Of a DNA stretch of 64,000 nucleotides, positions 58,952 through 64,000 are shown in pieces. The notes under the pieces are model-generated. The model was not told the origin of the DNA and did not search any database. It was given only the letters and a program-made list of their open reading frames with translations. The DNA lies in NCBI RefSeq assembly GCF_049650445.1, contig NZ_JBASAD010000016.1, forward strand, positions 124,001-188,000, written 5' to 3'. Numbering within the stretch: position 1 is the stretch's first letter; every line of letters starts with the position of its first letter. Both the position numbers and the translations under genes were made by a program. This DNA is from Castellaniella sp049650445. GTDB taxonomy: Bacteria > Pseudomonadota > Gammaproteobacteria > Burkholderiales > Burkholderiaceae_B.

Positions 58952-59572
58952 ATGGACATCTTATTCACCCTGCTGGCCCTCATCGTGGCCTGGCGACTGC
59001 TGTGCCTGCGCTACCAGCGCACCCATATCGCACTGCTGGGACGCCACCTGGCCGACCTGCAGCTCGAACGTCACATGGAAACACTGACAGAAGGCTACAC
59101 CCGCGCCATTCACGAAAAAGACGCAAACCGCCAGCTTCAGGTGCTGGATACGTTCGCCCAGACAGAACGCAGTGTGGCGGCGCAGAGCCGCACCCTGGCG
59201 GACGCCCTGCAAAGGGAAGACGCGCAAGCCACTCGCATGGGGACGCTGCCGTTCTGCGTACCGTACATCGAGCGCTGGCTGCCCGCCTCGACGCGGGATT
59301 TCCGCGCGCTGCTGCACGTCCACGCAGCCGGGCTGCGCTACGTCGTGGACAATGAGGGCCGCTGGGACCCGAAGGATCGCGCCTACCACCTGTCTGCAGA
59401 ACTCTATCTGTTCCAGCACAGTTGCCATTGGTTCTGCAAATCCCGCGCCGTGGCCGATGCGAGATTGACGCTGCGGCATCAGGTCCAGCATCAGAAAGTG
59501 CTGGAATCGGTCTCCTCGGTGACTCGCGCCGCCTACCTGAAATGGCTGCAGGACGGCGGGCGGGCTCGCTGA
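58952..59572 (+). CDS. hypothetical membrane-anchored protein
   Basis: Not recognised. 206 residues with one N-terminal hydrophobic helix (MDILFTLLALIVAWRLLCL), a helical, charged stretch rich in Leu, Gln, Arg and Glu at about 25-95 that may be a coiled coil, and a C-terminal soluble part with several His, Cys and Trp residues (LFQHSCHWFCKSRAVADARL). The N-in/C-out orientation is uncertain. Convergent with the ABC ATPase gene, with no base between the stops. Confidence 0.65.
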   Translation: MDILFTLLALIVAWRLLCLRYQRTHIALLGRHLADLQLERHMETLTEGYTRAIHEKDANRQLQVLDTFAQTERSVAAQSRTLADALQREDAQATRMGTLPFCVPYIERWLPASTRDFRALLHVHAAGLRYVVDNEGRWDPKDRAYHLSAELYLFQHSCHWFCKSRAVADARLTLRHQVQHQKVLESVSSVTRAAYLKWLQDGGRAR

Positions 59573-60187
59573 TCAGCGCAGCGTGGCCACCTGGATCGGC
59601 CTTGCCCCGCAGCTCCGCACCAGTTCATCGTCATAGCTGGCGAACAGCACCACCCGGTCCCGCCCCCACTGCCTGAACTGCTCGGCCAGCGCAATGCGAG
59701 CCTGCGTATCCAGACCATTGCTGGGGCCATCCGCCACGATGACGGCAGGATCGCCCAGCAAGGCGGCGCTCAGATAGACCTTGCGACGCGTGCCCGTGGA
59801 CATCTGCTCGAAGCGCTTGTCCAGATGCGGACTCAAGCCCAGACGTTCGGCCAGATCGAATACCGCATCGTCCAGAGACGTCTGCTTTTCCGCCGCCACC
59901 CGCTCCAGCAATTCTCGCCCCGTCAGGGTCGGAAACGCCAGGCAGTCATCGGGCACGTAGGCCAGACGCGCCTTGGCCAGCAAAGGTTCGCGAGTCATCG
60001 AATGCCCGTCGATCCAGACCTCGCCGTCATCCGGCGCGATCACGCCCGCGATGAGACTCAGCAGGCTGGATTTGCCGGTGCTGTCTTCTTCACACAGCGC
60101 CACGCACCCGGGGCCGAAGGTCTGGTTCAGCCCCTGGAAGACGAGGTAATCGCCGTAGCGCTTGGTGAGATTGTCGAGTCGCAGCAT
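59573..60187 (-). CDS. stand-alone ABC ATPase with degraded catalytic motifs
   Basis: 204 residues with the order and spacing of an ABC nucleotide-binding domain (MLRLDNLTKRYGDYLVFQGLNQTF opens it), but key motifs are changed. Walker A reads EEDSTGKS (33-40, first Gly lost), signature MSTGTRR (129-135), Walker B VIVADGPS with Gly154 where the catalytic Glu should be, and ASYDDE in place of the His-switch. ATP binding through GKS may remain; hydrolysis looks unlikely unless another residue stands in. No permease gene is adjacent. The start overlaps the end of the LysR gene by 61 bases, on the same strand. Confidence 0.8.
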   Translation of the reverse strand: MLRLDNLTKRYGDYLVFQGLNQTFGPGCVALCEEDSTGKSSLLSLIAGVIAPDDGEVWIDGHSMTREPLLAKARLAYVPDDCLAFPTLTGRELLERVAAEKQTSLDDAVFDLAERLGLSPHLDKRFEQMSTGTRRKVYLSAALLGDPAVIVADGPSNGLDTQARIALAEQFRQWGRDRVVLFASYDDELVRSCGARPIQVATLR

Positions 60188-61095
60188 GCCGGGCAGTGTA
60201 GCAGCGGCGCGCACACCTCCAGCAGGAAATCCAGGAGCGCCCGGATTCGAGGCGACAGCAGGCGACGGCTTGGGTAGATGGCGGTCAAGCGCGCACTGGA
60301 CCTGCTAAGACGGATGTGCGGCAAGACCTGGACGAGCCGGCCGTCGGCCAGAGGCTCGGCGCAATATTGGTGCGGCAGGATCGACAGGCCGCCGCCGGCC
60401 ATGACCATACGGCGCACGACCAACGGGTCGTTGACCCGTGTGATCCCCCGGGACAGGTCCAGATTCGCCGCCTCGCCCTGGATGTCGACCGGCATGCGCC
60501 GCAGCGCATAGCGCGTCTCGCAGACCTGGATCTGCGCGCGCACGGCGTCCAGCGTCTCGCCCGGCCGGTGACAGGCCAGCCATCGCGGGCTGGCCACCCA
60601 GATCAGGTCGCCCTCGATCAGGGTGCGCGAGACGAGCTCACTATCTTCCAGCGGCCCCACCACCACAGCCAAATCGACCCGGTCGCGCACCAGGGCCGCG
60701 CCCTGGCTGCTGACCAGGATGTCCAGTTCCAGGCCGGGATGGCGGGCGCGGAATTCGGGCAGGCGCGGCGCCACGATATCCAGGCTGAATGCCGGCGGCA
60801 GTGCCACCGACACCCGGCCCGTCGGTGCCGACCCCAGACCTGCCATCAGATCGTCTGCCTCCCGCGCCTGTTCCAGGATCAGCAACGCCTGGCGATGGAA
60901 GGCCTCGCCTTCGGCGGTGACGCGCAGGCTGCGCGAAGACCGGTCGATCAGGCGCAGACCCAGCGCCCGCTCCAGCCGGGCCAGGGCCGCACTGACCGTC
61001 GATTTCGGCATGCCGAGTTCCCGGGCGGCGGCCGAGACCCCATCCTGCTGGATGATGGCCACGAACACGGGCAGGTCGTCGAGGCTCCATTTCAT
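60127..61095 (-). CDS. LysR family regulator, probable gallate/aromatic regulator
   Basis: 322 residues. HTH MKWSLDDLPVFVAIIQQDGVSAAAREL then PKSTVSAALARLERALGLRLIDR; effector domain from about 90 with GRVSVALPPAFSLDIVAPRLPEFRARHPGLEL in steps. It is divergent from the gallate-type dioxygenase, the likely target. The last 20 residues (CCDSTISPSATAITSSSRG) overlap the start of the ABC ATPase gene and look like a read-through extension. Confidence 0.9.
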   Translation of the reverse strand: MKWSLDDLPVFVAIIQQDGVSAAARELGMPKSTVSAALARLERALGLRLIDRSSRSLRVTAEGEAFHRQALLILEQAREADDLMAGLGSAPTGRVSVALPPAFSLDIVAPRLPEFRARHPGLELDILVSSQGAALVRDRVDLAVVVGPLEDSELVSRTLIEGDLIWVASPRWLACHRPGETLDAVRAQIQVCETRYALRRMPVDIQGEAANLDLSRGITRVNDPLVVRRMVMAGGGLSILPHQYCAEPLADGRLVQVLPHIRLSRSSARLTAIYPSRRLLSPRIRALLDFLLEVCAPLLHCPACCDSTISPSATAITSSSRG

Positions 61096-61139
61096 GATCG
61101 TTCAATACGCAAGTGTCATCAGAATCACGGATCGCCTGT

Positions 61140-61157
61140 CGTTCATAAATCTGAACG
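61140..61157. promoter_or_regulatory. LysR-type inverted repeat before the dioxygenase
   Basis: CGTTCA and TGAACG with 6 bases between; it contains a T-N11-A box. It lies 20 bases before the -35 of the dioxygenase promoter, where a LysR activator site is expected. Confidence 0.5.
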
Positions 61158-61177
61158 AATCATTCAAATTTACACTA

Positions 61178-61206
61178 TTGTCCAAAAAATATCATACCTA
61201 TAACAT
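61178..61206 (+). promoter_or_regulatory. promoter of the gallate-type dioxygenase
   Basis: TTGTCC, 17 bases, TAACAT; the start of transcription would be near 61213, inside the 15-bp tandem repeat. Confidence 0.45.
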
Positions 61207-61234
61207 GACCAACTGAAATATGACCACCTGAAAT
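61205..61234 (+). repeat. 15-bp tandem repeat before the dioxygenase gene
   Basis: ATGACCAACTGAAAT followed directly by ATGACCACCTGAAAT, 14 of 15 bases identical. Located in the predicted 5' leader, 24 bases before the start codon. Confidence 0.9.
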
Positions 61235-61257
61235 CTTCATCCGACAAGGACACGCAC

Positions 61258-62538
61258 ATGGCTCGCATCGTCGGCGGCATCGGCGCCTCGCACTCTCCCA
61301 CCATCGGCTACGCCAAGGACACCGGCAAGCAGGACAGCCCGGCATGGAAACCGATCTTCGAAGGTTTCGATCGCATCCGCGCCTGGGTCAAGGATCAGCG
61401 GATCGACGTGCTGTTCATGATCTACAACGACCACGTCACCTCCTTTTTCTTCGACCATTACTCGGCCTTCGCACTGGGCATCGACGATCATTACGCGGCC
61501 GCAGACGAAGGCGGCGGCCCCCGTGACGTGGCGCCCGCGCGCGGCCATCTGGGCCTGTCGCAGCACATCGCCCAGTCGCTGGTGGCCGACGAGTTCGATC
61601 TGTCGGTCTTCCAGGGCAAACCCGTCGACCACGGCATCCTGTCGCCGCTGTCCATGCTGGGCGATGCGCAGGGCCCCTGGACCGGCCAGGTGGTGCCGCT
61701 GCAGGTGGGCGTATTGCAATTCCCCATCCCCAGCGCCAAACGCATGTGGAAGCTCGGCAAGTCACTGCGCCAGGCGATCGAAAGCTACCCCGAGAACCTG
61801 AATGTGGCCATCATGGCCACCGGCGGCCTGTCACACCAGGTGCACGGTGAACGCGCCGGCTTCATCAACGAAGCCTGGGACGATGAATTCCTGGACCTGT
61901 TGGAAAAGACGCCCGAAAAGCTCGTGAACATGCGCATCGCGGAATTCGCGGCCAAGGGCGGCATGGAAGGCGCCGAGGTCGTCATGTGGCTGATCATGCG
62001 CGGCGCCCTGTCCGACCAGGTGCGGCTGGTGCACAAGCAGACCTACGCCCCCTCGGTCACCAACATCGCCACGCTGATCTTCGAGGATCTGGGCGGCGCC
62101 CCTGATCCGGCTGCCATCGAGGCCCACCGCCGGCACATCGGCCATGAACTCGAAGGCGCAGGCGACATTCCCGGCTCCTACCCCTTCACCCACGCGCGCA
62201 GCCAGGCCAATCTGCGCATCAACCGCTTCCTGCACGATCTCATCGAGCCCAGCCACCGCGCGCGCTTCATGACCGATTTCGAGGCCCTGGCGGATGAACA
62301 CGGACTGTCCGATGAGGAAAAAAACCTGATCCGCGACCGGAAATGGATCGACATGGTGCGCCGGGGCGTGAGCTTCTTCGTGCTGGAAAAAACGGCCGCC
62401 GTGCTGGGCGTGTCCAACCCCGAGGTCTACGCGGCCTTCCGCGGTGAGACGCTGGAACAGTTCCTGGCAACGCGCAAGGTGCCGATCACGTATTCAGTGG
62501 CGGGGGGTGAGCAGGCGCGGAAAATGGACGGAACCTGA
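61258..62538 (+). CDS. galA: gallate dioxygenase-type extradiol ring-cleavage enzyme (GalA/DesB-like)
   Basis: Fe(II) extradiol dioxygenase that opens the ring of gallate, or protocatechuate, at the 4,5 position. 426 residues, the length of Pseudomonas GalA and Sphingobium DesB. N-terminal LigB-type domain with metal ligands His12 (GASHSPTIG), His59 (YNDHVTSFFFDHYSAF) and Glu240 (GGMEGAEVVMW); a LigA-like C-terminal helical domain (about 295-420) follows, normal for this type. ATG 61258 with AAGGA upstream. Divergent from a LysR gene. The other gallate-pathway genes (GalB, GalC, GalD, GalT types) are not in the window. Confidence 0.9.
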   Translation: MARIVGGIGASHSPTIGYAKDTGKQDSPAWKPIFEGFDRIRAWVKDQRIDVLFMIYNDHVTSFFFDHYSAFALGIDDHYAAADEGGGPRDVAPARGHLGLSQHIAQSLVADEFDLSVFQGKPVDHGILSPLSMLGDAQGPWTGQVVPLQVGVLQFPIPSAKRMWKLGKSLRQAIESYPENLNVAIMATGGLSHQVHGERAGFINEAWDDEFLDLLEKTPEKLVNMRIAEFAAKGGMEGAEVVMWLIMRGALSDQVRLVHKQTYAPSVTNIATLIFEDLGGAPDPAAIEAHRRHIGHELEGAGDIPGSYPFTHARSQANLRINRFLHDLIEPSHRARFMTDFEALADEHGLSDEEKNLIRDRKWIDMVRRGVSFFVLEKTAAVLGVSNPEVYAAFRGETLEQFLATRKVPITYSVAGGEQARKMDGT

Positions 62539-62557
62539 GCCTGAGCCTGAGCCTGGG
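62534..62557 (+). repeat. hexanucleotide repeat over the dioxygenase stop codon
   Basis: CCTGAG three times, then CCTGGG. In the gene's frame it gives TGA stops in series, so repeat loss or gain would keep a stop in place. Confidence 0.85.
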
Positions 62558-62806
62558 CCCGCCGCACCGGACACAAGTCCGAACCTCCGTTACATGACGC
62601 CTGCAAGCGTAGCCGCTTCCGTGTGATTTTGTCAGCAGCGCCTACAGCCGCTTCCGCCATCAAAGCCTGCCCGACCGGACCCGCAACAGGGACGCGCGGG
62701 GCCGATCATGCCGGGCACACGCCCCGCCCCGCTGTCGGACCCGCTTACAGTGCCGCCCGAAAGACCTTGATAAGGTGACTGGAGACCATTTTTTCAGGAG
62801 GCACTC

Positions 62807-63028
62807 ATGTCAAAGACGATACTTGCATTCCTTGCCATCTTCGCAGGCAGTTGCGTGCTGGCTGCGTGCTCGACGCCCTCGACCGTCACCACACGCGACG
62901 GCCGGACCGAGTACTCCGCCGATGCGCCGGTCACCGACACGGACGACGGCTTCGTCACCTACCAAAAGGGCGGCCGTGACGTCAAGGTCAACAAGTCCGA
63001 GGTCGAGCGGATCGAAGAAGTGGAATAG
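62807..63028 (+). CDS. small lipoprotein (YgdI/YgdR, DUF903-like)
   Basis: 73-residue predicted lipoprotein. Signal MSKTILAFLAIFAGSCVLAAC ends in lipobox VLAAC near residue 20. The mature part (PSTVTTRDGRTEYSADAPVTDTDDGFVTYQKGGRDVKVNKSEVERIEE, in steps) has the short SH3-like pattern of YgdI/YgdR, seen in many Gram-negative envelopes. ATG 62807 with AGGAGG upstream. Function unknown. A strong hairpin follows. Confidence 0.87.
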   Translation: MSKTILAFLAIFAGSCVLAACSTPSTVTTRDGRTEYSADAPVTDTDDGFVTYQKGGRDVKVNKSEVERIEEVE

Positions 63029-63052
63029 CGCCCGGATTCAGACGCAGCACCT

Positions 63053-63086
63053 GATCATCACGATCCCGTGCGGGATCGTGATGATC
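63053..63086. terminator. perfect 15-bp hairpin between the lipoprotein and encapsulin genes
   Basis: GATCATCACGATCCC and its exact complement around a GTGC loop. It lies between two convergent genes, 24 and 20 bases from their stops. No T-run follows. Confidence 0.6.
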
Positions 63087-63106
63087 CGCTTGTCGGCCGG
63101 CCGTCC

Positions 63107-63913
63107 TTATTTCGCGGGCGGCGTCAGGGCCACGGCGGCCTCGGGCGACAGCAGCCGGAACGTGAAGCTTTCCTGCAGATACAGGCGCACGGCGCTGTCC
63201 GTGTGCGACTGGTAGCCGATCGAAATGTCCTGGCCAAGGTGCAGGGAAAAGTCCCCGCCGCGGGTGCTGAGCAGCACGCCGCCTTCGATGCCCGGAGCCC
63301 AGACGATGTCACCGTCCAGCAGCGGCCGGATGTGCTTGAGCAGCGGATAGCCCTCGTCGCTGGCCCCGCTGACGGCGGCGTAGGCCTTCTCGCCCAGAAC
63401 CAGGATGTACGGACCGTTGACGCCTGCCAGGCGCAATTGGCTCAGGGCCTGCGCCACGACGGCGGGATAGCGCTTGATGTCGGCCGGCAGCTTCGCCGCC
63501 GGGTTGTCGGCGCCCGGCCGGATGCCCTGGATGCCCGCCGCCGCGTAGCCGTCGAACACGGCCCGGTCTTCCGCATAGGCGATCTTGCGCGCGGCGTCCT
63601 TGAGCGGCTGCAGGTCGGGATCGTCGGAACCGCGCTCGACGCTGTCGAGCGTATGACGCGACAGTTCGAACGGCACGCGCAGTTCCACCAGGGACTGGAC
63701 CTGGTGCTGCTCGGCCAGGACGCCCGTGTCCGGCGCCTTGATGGCCTTGAGATGGCCAGTGCCGACGGCGGCCAGGGCGGCTCCCTGGGGATCGGCGACG
63801 TCCACGACGCGGCGCGCGGCAAGGTAGCGCTTGAGCGTCCGGGAGGCCTCGTCTTCGATCTGGGCCCACGCTGCGCCCGAGATCGGGGCCAGTTCACGAT
63901 GCAGGTTATTCAT
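63107..63913 (-). CDS. family 1 encapsulin shell protein
   Basis: 268-residue shell protein of an encapsulin nanocompartment (HK97 capsid fold; once called linocin/bacteriocin). MNNLHRELAPISGAAWAQIEDEASRTLKRYLAARRVVDV, in steps, is the family's standard start; VELRVPFELSRHTLDSVERG, AEDRAVFDGY, and the C-terminal LYLQESFTFRLL are also typical. ATG 63913 has AAAGGAGA 7 bases upstream, and the start overlaps the stop of the preceding gene, whose last residues carry a cargo-loading peptide. The shell therefore probably encloses that peroxidase in the cytosol. Confidence 0.93.
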   Translation of the reverse strand: MNNLHRELAPISGAAWAQIEDEASRTLKRYLAARRVVDVADPQGAALAAVGTGHLKAIKAPDTGVLAEQHQVQSLVELRVPFELSRHTLDSVERGSDDPDLQPLKDAARKIAYAEDRAVFDGYAAAGIQGIRPGADNPAAKLPADIKRYPAVVAQALSQLRLAGVNGPYILVLGEKAYAAVSGASDEGYPLLKHIRPLLDGDIVWAPGIEGGVLLSTRGGDFSLHLGQDISIGYQSHTDSAVRLYLQESFTFRLLSPEAAVALTPPAK

Positions 63914-64000
63914 GCGGGGATTCTCCTTTGAGTGAGCCGATGCCCAGCGTGCCGTCGGGCGCGCCGGCGCCCGGCGAGGATTCATCGGGGGTTTGCGGCG
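63906..64000 (-). CDS. C-terminal tail of a DyP-type peroxidase with encapsulin cargo-loading peptide (partial)
   Basis: The last 95 bases, read on the minus strand in the phase that ends with TAA at 63908-63906, give a Pro/Ser/Gly/Ala-rich linker (PQTPDESSPGAGAP) and then DGTLGIGSLKGESPHE. DGxLGIGSLKG is the peptide by which DyP peroxidases dock inside family 1 encapsulins. The body of the protein lies outside the window, so the DyP assignment rests on the peptide and the operon. The stop overlaps the encapsulin ATG, and the encapsulin ribosome binding site is within the codons of LKGE. Confidence 0.8.
   Translation of the reverse strand, partial: PQTPDESSPGAGAPDGTLGIGSLKGESPHE

Noticed and set aside
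58729..64000. attachment-site repeat of the tRNA-Gly 3' end
   Set aside because: No second copy of the T-arm/acceptor sequence was seen downstream, so an intact integrated element is not supported.

Overview
The window is GC-rich chromosomal DNA of a betaproteobacterium, most likely order Burkholderiales, family Alcaligenaceae (Bordetella/Achromobacter/Castellaniella relatives). This rests on conserved gene orders (recN-nadK-hrcA-hemH-grpE-dnaK-dnaJ; fur-bamE-dapB-murB; rarA-lolA-ftsK beside trxB), on protein resemblance and on composition; no rRNA is present to settle the genus. No complete mobile element, IS or CRISPR array was seen.

Layout. 0-8.4 kb: housekeeping genes (wrbA end, rarA, lolA, ftsK, trxB, an Smr nuclease-like gene, an SMR efflux pump) and a fused SpeD-SpeE polyamine enzyme. 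8.8-11.4 kb: a GAF-GAF-GGDEF-EAL signalling protein. 11.4-12.5 kb: a gene-poor patch with two tiny ORFs that have good ribosome binding sites and a relic of a tyrosine integrase N-terminus. 12.5-18.1 kb: icd, a DUF1841 gene, two monohaem cytochromes c and a MoxR/VWA pair split by a GNAT gene. 18.2-23.6 kb: a class III omega-aminotransferase, a MocR regulator, a LysR regulator and mmsA, which together suggest beta-alanine or omega-amino acid breakdown.

23.7-39.7 kb is a catabolic island: an FAD dehydrogenase, a cupin, a ThDP-dependent enzyme, an aldehyde dehydrogenase, a LysR regulator, a Liv-type ABC importer (with permease and both ATPases fused in one chain), an SDR, and tcuR-tcuA-tcuB-like genes. 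Three copies of a 22-bp operator-like sequence (GCTATAT-N5-GCYTATACCC) stand upstream of three of its transcription units, each 40-42 bp before a -10-like hexamer. This looks like a compact, apparently undescribed LysR regulon for import and oxidation of an unknown carboxylate.

39.8-46.4 kb: an M16 peptidase, a Na/Pi cotransporter-like protein and a pobR-pobA pair. 46.4-58.4 kb: heat-shock genes (with near-consensus sigma-32 promoters before grpE and dnaK), hemH, hrcA, nadK, recN, fur, bamE, dapB and murB. 58.4-62.5 kb: tRNA-Gly with a consensus promoter, an XRE-regulator relic, a hypothetical membrane-anchored protein, an ABC ATPase with degraded catalytic motifs, and a LysR-gallate dioxygenase pair. 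62.8-64 kb: a small lipoprotein, then a family 1 encapsulin shell gene; the last 95 bases hold the C-terminus of its probable DyP peroxidase cargo, with a recognisable cargo-loading peptide.
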